A stretch of DNA of 64,000 bases, from NCBI RefSeq assembly GCF_018403285.1, contig NZ_BOSJ01000007.1:62001-126000 (forward strand), read 5' to 3'. Position numbers and translations under genes: made by a program. Under the pieces are notes generated by a model. The model searched no databases and was not told the DNA's origin. It saw only the letters and a list, made by a program, of their open reading frames with translations. Shown here piece after piece: positions 1 through 8,171 of this stretch; position 1 is the first letter of the stretch; each line of letters opens with the position of its first letter. This stretch comes from Paenibacillus sp. J45TS6 (GTDB lineage Bacteria > Bacillota > Bacilli > Paenibacillales > Paenibacillaceae).

Positions 1-29
1 ATAACGCCGATTTTATTTGTAAAAGACAT
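1..29 (-). CDS. Start of a gene running off the left edge
   Basis: An ATG (complement of 27-29) follows a perfect TAAGGAGG Shine-Dalgarno (complement of 37-44). The visible codons read MSFTNKIGV and continue beyond the window. The KIGV start resembles the first beta strand of a Rossmann fold, so another Gfo/Idh/MocA-type oxidoreductase is possible, but only nine codons are seen. It would be the third gene of the operon transcribed leftward from 1995. Confidence 0.6.
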
Positions 30-76
30 ACTGAAGCCTCCTTATTGATTGTACTTATTCCGTGAGTTACGAAAGC

Positions 77-934
77 TTAAGCTTCGTCCCAAAATCTCTT
101 CACATTGGCAAGACCCACTCGTGCTCCAAATTCACAGTCCTCAACGCCTTCGAATTCAAGGCTGAGATATCCGTCATAACCCGAGGCCTTTACCAATTGA
201 ATAACATCGCGCATCGGGATATCGCCTTGACCCACCACTGCTCCGCGCAGGTAGTTACCGGCAGTGGATCTAAAAAATCCATCGCCTGGATTCTGGCCGG
301 CAGGGCGTACATAGAAGTCTTTAATATGCACAATGGATGCATAAGGAAGGTTGTTCTTCACACCAGCGAGCGGTTGTTCATCTGCACATAGGAAGTTACC
401 TACATCGAGTGTCGTTTTGAAGTTAGGCATATTCACTGCGTGAATCAGGGCCTGAACCCGGTCACTGTGCTGAATGAAATAGCCGTGATTCTCTACACTT
501 GTTGTAATACCGTACTTGCCAGCGTATTCCGCAATCTCCCGGCAAGCGGCAGCAAGCCGGTCTATATTTGCATTGAAATTGGCGATAGATACATCGGGAG
601 AGGAAGCTACATCATGACGCATCAGCTTCACGCCGAGCCTGTCTGCAATATCGACTTCATTTTTCACGCGTGCAATTTCTTGCTGGTAGGCTTCTTCACT
701 ATCTACAAGAAAATTGGCGCCAATGGCATAGTTGGATATTTCAATACCGCGCTCCGCAGCTTTCGCTACGATAAGATCAATTAGTTCAGGCTGTTCTGTC
801 AGGTTATAACCAAGCGGTACAATTTCTATATGTTCTCCGCCATGATCGGCTGTGAAATCAATGACATCTGCAATCGTCATCGTTCCTTTTTTGAGTGCTT
901 GATACAAGCTGTAGGAACTGAGTCCAAGTTTCAT
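77..934 (-). CDS. Sugar phosphate isomerase/epimerase (TIM-barrel)
   Basis: This 285-residue protein has the layout of the xylose isomerase-like TIM-barrel family, which includes inosose dehydratases, hexulose epimerases and endonuclease IV relatives. It shows an N-terminal KLGLSSYSL strand, a central SVENHG strand ending in metal-ligand residues, a TTLDVGN strand, VHIKDF and a C-terminal LSLEFEG strand. E, D, H and E metal ligands are therefore plausible. Its ATG overlaps the TGA of the upstream oxidoreductase (ATGA), so the two are translationally coupled. Family knowledge suggests conversion of a sugar or inositol derivative with the partner dehydrogenase. The substrate cannot be read from the sequence. 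Confidence 0.88.
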   Translation of the reverse strand: MKLGLSSYSLYQALKKGTMTIADVIDFTADHGGEHIEIVPLGYNLTEQPELIDLIVAKAAERGIEISNYAIGANFLVDSEEAYQQEIARVKNEVDIADRLGVKLMRHDVASSPDVSIANFNANIDRLAAACREIAEYAGKYGITTSVENHGYFIQHSDRVQALIHAVNMPNFKTTLDVGNFLCADEQPLAGVKNNLPYASIVHIKDFYVRPAGQNPGDGFFRSTAGNYLRGAVVGQGDIPMRDVIQLVKASGYDGYLSLEFEGVEDCEFGARVGLANVKRFWDEA

Positions 935-1995
935 AGGTATACTTCCTTTCCTGTACTTGCGGATTCATAAATACCACGAAGAATTTTCATGACTTCTACG
1001 CCGTCTTCCACAGGGCTGATCGGCTGTTTACCTGTCTGAACGCATTCTACAAAATGATCGATCTCTGCTTGGAATGCTTTTTCAAATTGGAATCCTTTGC
1101 TGTCGGTTTGCGGGCTGATGTTGATGATCGTATCGTGCTTTTCTGTAACAATGACAACTTCTGGATCGATCTCGAATCCGCCTTTTTCTCCGTATAGTTT
1201 CACTGAACCTTCATTTTCCTTTGCATGAAGAGTGAAGCTGACATCAACCATTAGGGTAGCGCCGTTCTCAAAACGAATGAGTGCATTTGCTAGATCTTCT
1301 ACATCATTATCTTGATTATTCGGGTTATAGTCGGCTGCTTTATAGGAAGAAAGATTTTTGATATTAGAGCGATCTCCTAGCTTGCGGTAGGTATTACCTG
1401 TAACCGATTTCACTTTTGGTCTGCCCATCATATACCAGCAGAGGTCAATCACGTGGACACCGATATCAATCAGCGGGCCGCCGCCGGAACGTCTTGAATC
1501 AGAGAACCAGCCGCCTGGGTTGCCGAGTCTGCGAATGTATGATGCTTTGGCATAATAGATTTCACCAAATTCTCCATTATCGATAAAAGAACGAAGCATT
1601 TGTGCGTTAGGATCATAACGGCGAACAAAGCCGACTTGCAGAATCTTACCCGATTCCTGTACTGCTTGTTGAATCTTATAAGCTTCTTCTACTGTACGGC
1701 AAAGCGGTTTCTCCACTAGAACGTGCTTACCTGCTTTCAGAGCTGCAATGGCGATCTCCGCATGGGTATCATTCCACGTACAGATGCTGACGGCATCGAT
1801 TTCTTCATTAGCAAGCAGTTCATTGTAATCACTATAGGCATGTGGGGCTTCGTATTTATCAGCGGTTTGTTTGGCCCGCTCGGCATTCATATCGCATACC
1901 GCATGAAGAACCGTATTTGGATTGTTTTTGTAAGGTGTTAGATGATATTGCGAGATGCTCCCAGCACCAATTACACCAATTTTAAGTGTTGTCAT
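931..1995 (-). CDS. Gfo/Idh/MocA family NAD(P)-dependent oxidoreductase
   Basis: A 354-residue protein with an N-terminal Rossmann fold (KIGVIGAGSISQYH) and the family's EKP motif (HVLVEKPLCRT, around residue 95), whose lysine takes part in catalysis. The C-terminal alpha/beta substrate domain begins near residue 130, and GGGPLIDIGVHVIDL matches the conserved GG-L-D-GvH-idl segment. The length is typical. It is the first fully visible gene of a leftward operon with the isomerase/epimerase, and a divergent AraC regulator lies just upstream. It probably oxidises or reduces a sugar or cyclitol, with unknown substrate. Confidence 0.9.
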   Translation of the reverse strand: MTTLKIGVIGAGSISQYHLTPYKNNPNTVLHAVCDMNAERAKQTADKYEAPHAYSDYNELLANEEIDAVSICTWNDTHAEIAIAALKAGKHVLVEKPLCRTVEEAYKIQQAVQESGKILQVGFVRRYDPNAQMLRSFIDNGEFGEIYYAKASYIRRLGNPGGWFSDSRRSGGGPLIDIGVHVIDLCWYMMGRPKVKSVTGNTYRKLGDRSNIKNLSSYKAADYNPNNQDNDVEDLANALIRFENGATLMVDVSFTLHAKENEGSVKLYGEKGGFEIDPEVVIVTEKHDTIINISPQTDSKGFQFEKAFQAEIDHFVECVQTGKQPISPVEDGVEVMKILRGIYESASTGKEVYL

Positions 1996-2176
1996 ATGTA
2001 AATTTGTGCTCCCTTCAATTTCTAGGATAGGATATACTAGACAACAGAAGTGTAAGGATTATCTCCTTTTTTCTATCGTCTAGAATTACCTTTATTGTAG
2101 TGAGACCCTGCGGGGAAAGCCATGTAGAGCGTTGCTGATTATTTGAACAAATGTGCGATGAGTGGAGGGATGGCCT

Positions 2177-3055
2177 ATGCTTAGAGACGCTGCTTTACGG
2201 GAACCGATGGATATGCCTGATCCGCAGTTTCCACTGAAGCTCCATTATTGTGAGTCGACCGAAAAAGGGCAAATCTTATTTCATCCTCATTTTCATGAAC
2301 ATATGGAAATTTTATATTTTGCACAAGGCGAAGCGATTATCGAATGCAATTCGGAGCAAACACAGGTCAAAGAAGGGGACCTTATCATCCTCAATAGTAA
2401 TGACCTGCACCACGGAATCAATGTATCGGGCCACGTACTGTATAATGCGCTGATCACGGATCTGTCTCTACTACAGAGCCCATCGCCTGATGCAGTGGGG
2501 ACGAAGTTCATTACCCCGATGACTCAAAATAATGTCATGTTCAAAAACCACATTCCTGATGATTCTGAACTGCGCACGGCATTTGAACAAATTCTTCAAG
2601 AGTTCCAGGGGAAAGAACTTGGGTATGAAATGGCCATTAAATCGAGTATGTACCGGATGCTGACGATATTGTTCCGTAGACATATAGCAGAGTACATGCC
2701 GAGTGCTGAATATAACAGCCGCACCAAAAATTTAACGAGATTTGCTCCCATCTTTAAATATATCGAGGAGCATTACCTGGAGGAACTATCGGTGGAGCTG
2801 CTGGCTCATAAGGCAGGGTTATCCCGTTTTCATTTCAGCCGCTTATTCAGTGAATTGACGAACAAGACAGTGACTGAGTATATCAATCAGTTCCGAATTA
2901 ATAAGTCGGAATATCTGCTTCGCAATACAGAAATGACCATATCAGAGGTAGCCCTTGCTTCAGGGTACAATGATATTTCTTACTTCAGCCGGACGTTTAA
3001 AAAATATAAACAAGTACCGCCTTCTTTCATCCGAACCTCCATCAAAAGCGAATAA
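2177..3055 (+). CDS. AraC family transcriptional regulator (cupin sensor)
   Basis: The N-terminal part is a cupin-like ligand-binding domain (HPHFHEHMEILYFAQGEA, then EGDLIILNSNDLHHG). The C-terminal about 100 residues are a double helix-turn-helix of the AraC type (LSRFHFSRLFSELTNKTVTEYINQFRI, then ISEVALASGYNDISYFSRTFKKY). I prefer the ATG at 2177, since GGAGGG sits 7 bases upstream. An in-frame GTG at 2162 would put the start on top of the ribosome site. It is transcribed away from the oxidoreductase/isomerase operon across a 165-bp gap and is the likely local activator of that operon, an inference from divergent layout. Confidence 0.88.
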   Translation: MLRDAALREPMDMPDPQFPLKLHYCESTEKGQILFHPHFHEHMEILYFAQGEAIIECNSEQTQVKEGDLIILNSNDLHHGINVSGHVLYNALITDLSLLQSPSPDAVGTKFITPMTQNNVMFKNHIPDDSELRTAFEQILQEFQGKELGYEMAIKSSMYRMLTILFRRHIAEYMPSAEYNSRTKNLTRFAPIFKYIEEHYLEELSVELLAHKAGLSRFHFSRLFSELTNKTVTEYINQFRINKSEYLLRNTEMTISEVALASGYNDISYFSRTFKKYKQVPPSFIRTSIKSE

Positions 3056-3112
3056 TGGAAGCATATGGGGCTGTAAAAGTTCGGGATTAACCGTGATTTT
3101 TTTGTGAAATAG

Positions 3113-3141
3113 TTGACTTCTTTTGTTATATTTAATATTCT
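3113..3141 (+). promoter_or_regulatory. SigmaA-type promoter of the NCS2 permease
   Basis: TTGACT at 3113-3118 and TATTCT at 3136-3141 are separated by 17 bases. This places the transcript start near 3148, about 190 bases ahead of the permease start codon, leaving a long leader with regulatory-looking structure. Confidence 0.55.
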
Positions 3142-3217
3142 TGTTATTGTCCTTTTACACAATGTAGACAGGATAAATGAATGAATAATCAATACAATAA
3201 TGATTTACACTTCAGTC

Positions 3218-3297
3218 ATTCGTAACTTATATCCTACTTACGAATATAGGAGCCTATATTTTGTCATCCTATATGAAGAATTAGGATTTTTTGTTTT
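3218..3297 (+). promoter_or_regulatory. Putative attenuator leader of the nucleobase permease
   Basis: Three elements are visible. An 8-bp perfect stem, ATTCGTAA (3218-3225) with TTACGAAT (3238-3245), encloses a 12-base loop. A terminator-like hairpin, ATCCTA (3266-3271) with TAGGAT (3282-3287), is followed by a T-rich run to 3297. A competing 8-bp pairing, ATATAGGA (3244-3251) with TCCTATAT (3267-3274), would break the terminator. The loop also holds TCCTA, which can pair with TAGGA at 3247-3251. The layout is that of a ligand- or protein-controlled terminator. It lacks the purine-riboswitch core motifs usual ahead of such permeases. Confidence 0.5.
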
Positions 3298-3336
3298 GAT
3301 TCGAATGACAATACAAGTCATGGAGGCACAGCTTCA

Positions 3337-4635
3337 ATGGAAAAATGGTTTAAATTAAAAGAACGAGGCACGACCATCCCGACGGAGATCATTGCGGGGC
3401 TTACGACCTTCTTTACAATGGTTTACATCGTCATCGTGAATCCGGGTATGCTCAGCAGTACGGGAATGGATTTTAACGGTGTATTCATTGCAACCGTGCT
3501 TGCGAGTATCATTGGTACACTTATTATGGGACTTGGTGCAAATTATCCGATCGTCATCGCGCCAGGAATGGGGCTTAACGCGTTTTTCGCATACAGTGTC
3601 GTAGCGGGATATGGAGTTTCTTGGCAGGTAGCACTTGGTGCAGTATTCATTGCCGGAATGCTATTTGTTATTTTGTCGCTAACTTCCTTTAGATATATGC
3701 TCTTAGATGCCATACCGGGCAGCCTCAAACATGCCATAACGGCAGGGATCGGACTTTTTATTACTACGGTTGGACTTCAAAATGCAGGAATTATTGTTGC
3801 CTCCGAATCGAATCTAATTGCACTAGGTAATTTATCAGATCCAATGACCATGCTTACGATTATTGGACTACTCATTACTGTGGTGCTTATGTCATATAAC
3901 GTAAAAGGGTACTTATTTATCGGGATGGTAGTTACGGCCATTATTGCGTGGTTTATGGGATTGCTTCAGATGCCAGAATCCATCGTATCGATGCCAACAG
4001 GGCTGTCATCAACCGCTTTCCAACTTGATATCGCAGGTGTATTCTCCAGTGGACTTTACACCGTTATCTTTACTTTCTTACTAATTACTTTGTTTGATAC
4101 AACAGGCACCATGCTTGGGGTAGCAGAGAAGGCGGGCCTTATCAAAGAGGGTAAATTCCCGCGTTCACGCGGAGCACTTCTGGCGGATGCGGTAGGTACA
4201 ACATCAGGAGCTTTGCTCGGTACAAGCCCGACATCAGCTTATATTGAATCCAGCACAGGGGTAGCAGCAGGCGGCCGTACGGGTCTTACTGCAGTAGTGG
4301 TAAGTATCCTGCTTGCACTGACCTTGTTCTTCTCGCCGCTGATCGGTGTATTATCCGGCATTTCCGCAATTACCGCTCCGGCGCTTATTATTGTAGGTTA
4401 CTTTATGATTAATGCAATCAGCCAGGTTAAATGGTCTGATGTGGAGGAAGCTTTCCCGGCATTTCTCATCATTATTCTCACTCCGCTTACACACAGTATT
4501 GCAACAGGGATCGGCGTAGGATTTATTTTCTACCCTCTGCTGAAACTGCTGCGCGGGAAAGGGAAAGATGTACATCCGATCTTCTATGTTTTTGCAATTT
4601 TGTTCTTCATCCAGCTCGTGTTCCTCGAACACTAG
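3337..4635 (+). CDS. NCS2 family purine permease (PbuG/PbuO-like)
   Basis: A 432-residue integral membrane protein with about 12 hydrophobic segments, of the AzgA-like branch of the nucleobase:cation symporter 2 family. These carry hypoxanthine, guanine or adenine across the cytoplasmic membrane. Diagnostic stretches are IIAGLTTFFTMVYIVIVNP at the N-terminus, NYPIVIAPGMGLNAFFAY, LFDTTGTMLGVAEKAG and GTSPTSAYIESSTGVAAGGRTG. A GGAGG precedes the ATG. The gene is monocistronic, with a promoter and attenuator-like leader upstream and a terminator downstream, consistent with control by purine supply. The exact substrate is not determinable from sequence alone. Confidence 0.92.
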   Translation: MEKWFKLKERGTTIPTEIIAGLTTFFTMVYIVIVNPGMLSSTGMDFNGVFIATVLASIIGTLIMGLGANYPIVIAPGMGLNAFFAYSVVAGYGVSWQVALGAVFIAGMLFVILSLTSFRYMLLDAIPGSLKHAITAGIGLFITTVGLQNAGIIVASESNLIALGNLSDPMTMLTIIGLLITVVLMSYNVKGYLFIGMVVTAIIAWFMGLLQMPESIVSMPTGLSSTAFQLDIAGVFSSGLYTVIFTFLLITLFDTTGTMLGVAEKAGLIKEGKFPRSRGALLADAVGTTSGALLGTSPTSAYIESSTGVAAGGRTGLTAVVVSILLALTLFFSPLIGVLSGISAITAPALIIVGYFMINAISQVKWSDVEEAFPAFLIIILTPLTHSIATGIGVGFIFYPLLKLLRGKGKDVHPIFYVFAILFFIQLVFLEH

Positions 4636-4670
4636 AACTTTCGAGTTGTTTTACTAGAATATAGTTACTC

Positions 4671-4721
4671 AAACCCTTAGACCACGTAATGAGAATTACG
4701 ATGATCTTAGGGTTTTGTTTT
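4671..4721 (+). terminator. Intrinsic terminator after the permease
   Basis: AAACCCTTAGA (4671-4681) pairs with TCTTAGGGTTT (4705-4715), followed by a T-rich tract. Confidence 0.8.
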
Positions 4722-4844
4722 TAGTTACATAGGCATAATTGAATACATAACTAAAGAGATTTGAAATTAATTCCACTAATTAACATATGAAATGGTCACC
4801 AATTCGCAGGGTAGTGAAGAATGTATGGATATGTTATTCTTTTT

Positions 4845-4858
4845 GGGAAGCGCTTCCA
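4845..4858 (+). promoter_or_regulatory. Catabolite-responsive element (cre-like) before the cellulase
   Basis: GGGAAGCGCTTCCA matches the CcpA operator consensus TGNAANCGNWWNCA at all fixed positions but the first base and contains the perfect palindrome GGAAGCGCTTCC. It lies about 32 bases before the start codon, a position where CcpA would block transcription when glucose is present. Confidence 0.6.
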
Positions 4859-4889
4859 AAATATGTGTAACCAAAGGAGATGTATAAGG

Positions 4890-6599
4890 TTGAATCGAAA
4901 ATGGAAATCTACGCTTACGCTTTCTCTGGCTTTTGCACTCGTTCTCTCCCTGTTTTCTTCTACCTTGAGCCCTACACAAGCTGACGCAGCAAAAGGCAAC
5001 AAATCTAAGCTTCAATCTTACGTAAACGATATGCAGCCAGGATGGAATCTTGGAAACTCTCTGGATGCAGTAGGTGCAGATGAGACGGCTTGGGGCAATC
5101 CACGCATCACGAAAGAATTAATTCAGAATATTGCAGATGAAGGATATAAAAGTATTCGAATTCCAGTGACCTGGGATTCCCATATCGGAGCAGCGCCAGA
5201 CTATACCGTGGACCCTGCTTATCTGAACCGTGTTCAGGAAGTAGTCCAGTGGGCTCTTGATGAAGGGCTGTATGTCATGATTAACGTTCATCACGATTCT
5301 TGGGTCTGGATCAGCCATATGGAGAAAAAACATGACGAAGTCCTTGCAAGATACAATGCCATTTGGACACAAATTGCCGATCACTTCAAGAATCAGTCTA
5401 ACAAGGTGATGTTTGAAAGTGTGAACGAACCGCGCTTTACCGATGGCGGAACAACGGATGAAGAGAAACAGCTAGAGATGCTCGAAGAGCTGAATTTATC
5501 TTTTCATAAAATAGTCCGTGAGTCCGGCGGGATCAACGCTACTCGTCCACTCGTATTATCTACACTTGAAGCATCTCCATCACAAGAGCGTATGGACGCG
5601 CTGTCTAGCACAATTACAAAACTGAATGATGAGAACATCATTGCAACCGTTCATTACTATGGCTTCTGGCCATTTAGTGTGAACATTGCCGGCTACACTC
5701 GTTTCGAAGAGGATACAAAAAATGATATCGATCAAACTTTTAATAACGTATACAACACCTTTGTTGCCAAAGGTATACCCGTAATTTTAGGTGAGTACGG
5801 GTTGCTTGGTTTTGACCAAAGTACGAATACGATTGAACAAGGTGAAAAACTGAAGTTCTTTGAATACCTTACGCATGTTCTAAAAGAAAAAAATATTACA
5901 CATATGCTGTGGGATAACGGACAGCACTTTAGCAGAACGGAATACAAATGGTCTGATCAGGACCTTTTTGACATGATGAAAGCAGGACGGAAGACACGTT
6001 CCGCTACCGCTGAAACGGATCTAATTTTTGTGGAAAAAGGCGCAGCTGGGCAAGATCAGCAGATCCAAATGAACTTGAACGGCAATCGGTTAACGAAACT
6101 GAGTGTCAATGGAAAGAACCTGAAAAAAGGGAAAGAATATATTCTTTCTGGCGAGAAACTCACCATCAAAGCAGCAAAATTAGCAGAATTGACAGCTTCA
6201 GGCGAGTATGGAGTGAATGCCGTAATTACTGCGGAGTTCAACAAAGGCGCAGACTGGAAGTTCCGTGTAATCACAAACAGTACACCTGAGCTGCAGAAAG
6301 CACAAGGAACAACGGATAATTTTGCAATTCCGGTTCAATTCAACGGCGATTTGCTTGCTACGATGGAAGCTGTTTATACAGATGGAAGCAATGCAGGTCC
6401 ACAGAATTGGACTTCTTTTAAAGAATTTGAATACACATTCAGCCCTTCTTATGAGGATGGAAAAATTACGCTGAAACCTAATTTCTTTAATGAAGTAAAA
6501 GACGGAGAAGTGATTCTGAAATTCCATTTCTGGAGCGGAGAGATCCATTCTTACAAACTCCATAAGAGCGGGACTACGATTACAGGCACTGTAATGTAA
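4890..6599 (+). CDS. Secreted GH5 endoglucanase with Ig-like/X2 and CBM46 modules
   Basis: The preferred start is TTG at 4890, 10 bases after AAAGGAG. It gives a 569-residue precursor with a classical signal peptide (NRKWKST, hydrophobic core, cleavage near QADA). The catalytic domain opens with GWNLGNSLDA and WGNP, typical of GH5 subfamily 4. NEP (Glu about 180) is the acid/base and LGEYG (Glu about 302) the nucleophile. An Ig-like X2 module follows (about 355-460), then a C-terminal CBM46-like domain (about 470-569) ending FHFWSGEIHSYKL. This order matches known GH5-Ig-CBM46 cellulases of Bacillus-type bacteria that cut beta-1,4-glucans outside the cell. A cre-like site suggests catabolite repression. 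Confidence 0.9.
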   Translation: MNRKWKSTLTLSLAFALVLSLFSSTLSPTQADAAKGNKSKLQSYVNDMQPGWNLGNSLDAVGADETAWGNPRITKELIQNIADEGYKSIRIPVTWDSHIGAAPDYTVDPAYLNRVQEVVQWALDEGLYVMINVHHDSWVWISHMEKKHDEVLARYNAIWTQIADHFKNQSNKVMFESVNEPRFTDGGTTDEEKQLEMLEELNLSFHKIVRESGGINATRPLVLSTLEASPSQERMDALSSTITKLNDENIIATVHYYGFWPFSVNIAGYTRFEEDTKNDIDQTFNNVYNTFVAKGIPVILGEYGLLGFDQSTNTIEQGEKLKFFEYLTHVLKEKNITHMLWDNGQHFSRTEYKWSDQDLFDMMKAGRKTRSATAETDLIFVEKGAAGQDQQIQMNLNGNRLTKLSVNGKNLKKGKEYILSGEKLTIKAAKLAELTASGEYGVNAVITAEFNKGADWKFRVITNSTPELQKAQGTTDNFAIPVQFNGDLLATMEAVYTDGSNAGPQNWTSFKEFEYTFSPSYEDGKITLKPNFFNEVKDGEVILKFHFWSGEIHSYKLHKSGTTITGTVM

Positions 6600-6650
6600 T
6601 AATTGGTAAGAAGTAACAGATATAAAAAAATACGCAGTAACAGAAACAAC

Positions 6651-6690
6651 AAAGAGGGTCACACCGGCTAGGACCGGGTGATCCTCTTTT
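6651..6690. terminator. Bidirectional terminator overlapping the next gene's 3' end
   Basis: AAAGAGGGTCACACCGG pairs with CCGGGTGATCCTCTTT across a short loop. It serves the cellulase on the plus strand and the AraC gene on the minus strand, whose last codons lie inside the stem. Confidence 0.75.
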
Positions 6691-7492
6691 GTTCTTTGCG
6701 TACATAAGCTTCTGGTGTTGTTCCAACAGCGGCTTTAAAGTCTTTAATAAAATGAGACTGGTCGTGGTAGCCAAGATCCATACTTAGCTTCAGAAGTTGG
6801 AGCGTGTCTCCCTGGCCTAATATTTCTGCTGCATTTTGAAGACGGTAGAGTCGTATGACTGTTTTTGGACTTAGACCGACATAGTGCTGAAAAAGACGCT
6901 GCAGCTTTCGTTTGTTGATTTGAAAATAAGTGCACACATCATCTACCTTCGTGATTTCTTGATGATCTTGTATATAGGTCGTAATACGTTCTACTTCGAG
7001 ACCCATCTCGTCTACAGACGGCAGCAAGGGAAGGAGCAGCTGATCCATTTGCTGGACAAGTTCATTATGGGATATCTGTCTGTTTAGAAACATAGACTCC
7101 AGCTCCTGATTAGAGTGTGGAAGTAGAGACTCAGCAGGAATAGGGGCATGAGTTAAACCGATAATCGGTTTTTGAATCCACGGATAGAAGCCGCCCGGCT
7201 TAAATTTGATGCCAAATACGCAGCCTTCTTCTCTTAGCTGATGACCATACTTCGTAGATGAAGGACCAAAAAAGAAGGTGCGTCCTCGCTCAATGACCAA
7301 GTTTACACAAGGATTAGGAATGACATCTTGAGTAAACATCTCTCCAGGAGGGAGGTTCCATTCTACGATCCAGTAATGTTTAATAAACCGGCTGAGTTCT
7401 TCATGAGGATGGTAACGTTTCAGAGTAAAGTGCTGCTTGCCGTATTCATGATGAAGCAGGCCGAGAGAGCGCTGATCTATTGATTTAGACAT
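6668..7492 (-). CDS. AraC family regulator with DUF6597-like N-terminal domain
   Basis: This 274-residue protein has an N-terminal sensor domain of the type found in many AraC regulators (RYHPHEELSRFIKHYWIVEW, PNPCVNLVIERG, FGIKFKPGGFYPW). A C-terminal AraC double helix-turn-helix follows (QINKRKLQRLFQHYVGLSPK, then DLGYHDQSHFIKDFKAAVG and a TPEAYVR end). An AGGAGAACCTT ribosome site precedes the ATG. It faces the cellulase gene tail to tail and is divergent from a START-domain gene. The target is unknown. The stop codon and the six codons before it form one arm of the terminator. Confidence 0.85.
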   Translation of the reverse strand: MSKSIDQRSLGLLHHEYGKQHFTLKRYHPHEELSRFIKHYWIVEWNLPPGEMFTQDVIPNPCVNLVIERGRTFFFGPSSTKYGHQLREEGCVFGIKFKPGGFYPWIQKPIIGLTHAPIPAESLLPHSNQELESMFLNRQISHNELVQQMDQLLLPLLPSVDEMGLEVERITTYIQDHQEITKVDDVCTYFQINKRKLQRLFQHYVGLSPKTVIRLYRLQNAAEILGQGDTLQLLKLSMDLGYHDQSHFIKDFKAAVGTTPEAYVRKEQKRITRS

Positions 7493-7635
7493 AAGGTTCT
7501 CCTCCAGCGAAGAGTCGCGTTTTTACAATACTTTTAGTAGATCAAGCGAGTAAGATGGAAGTACAACTTCAAAGAAATAACGACAAAAAGCGGACTACAC
7601 TGCTGTGTGAAAAATGAGATAGGGAGTGATTTATA

Positions 7636-8088
7636 GTGGAAGTTTTGCATTACGAGTTTTATATTGGAGCAAGCCCAGACCAAGTATGGGATACCCTGTT
7701 TCAGCCTGAAAATACTAAGAAAATATTCTATGGATGTACGCTTGAATCCTCTTTTGAGACCGGGTCTTCCTTTCAATATGTAGGTCCGGGAAAGGACGGG
7801 AAGAGGACCATTCATCTATATGGAGAGGTATTGTCATATGAACCTGGAGTTAAGTTTAGCTGCTTAGAACATCCGGGTCCGTCTTACAAGGAGAATCACG
7901 AGGAGCTTGCCTCACGAATGACGTATCTGTTTGTTCCGGTTGGGGACTGTACGAAACTGACTTTAATTAATGATCAGTGGAGCGAAAATCATCCCTCTTA
8001 CGAAAGCACAAAGAGTCACTGGTGGATGATTCTTAGTAACATTAAAACCCTCGCAGAGACAGGAAAGACATTACATTTCGGCTTTTAA
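7636..8088 (+). CDS. SRPBCC/START-like (AHSA1-type) domain protein
   Basis: A 150-residue single-domain protein starting at GTG with AGGGAG 9 bases upstream. It shows the AHSA1/START pattern: YEFYIGASPDQVWDTLFQPENTKKIFYG at the start, a central run of beta strands, and a C-terminal helix (SHWWMILSNIKTLAETGKT). Members bind hydrophobic ligands or assist proteins, and several act with ArsR or AraC regulators. Here the gene is divergent from an AraC regulator, which may control it. The ligand is unknown. Confidence 0.82.
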   Translation: MEVLHYEFYIGASPDQVWDTLFQPENTKKIFYGCTLESSFETGSSFQYVGPGKDGKRTIHLYGEVLSYEPGVKFSCLEHPGPSYKENHEELASRMTYLFVPVGDCTKLTLINDQWSENHPSYESTKSHWWMILSNIKTLAETGKTLHFGF

Positions 8089-8119
8089 TCTAGTAGGACA
8101 TGCTCCTGCGATATGCGCC

Positions 8120-8154
8120 AAAAAGACTCCCTTAAACAGAAAGGGAGTCTTTTT
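8120..8154. terminator. Bidirectional intrinsic terminator
   Basis: AAAAAGACTCCCTT and AAGGGAGTCTTTTT form a near-perfect stem with a short loop between two convergent genes. Confidence 0.9.
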
Positions 8155-8171
8155 GCTACAGGGATTTAAAA

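Noticed and set aside
62-391. Open frame antisense to the sugar isomerase
   Set aside because: It is a shadow of the minus-strand gene, whose protein family is clear.
3200-3300. Classical purine riboswitch before the NCS2 permease
   Set aside because: The conserved loops and junction bases of that riboswitch are not found. Only the terminator/antiterminator logic is supported.
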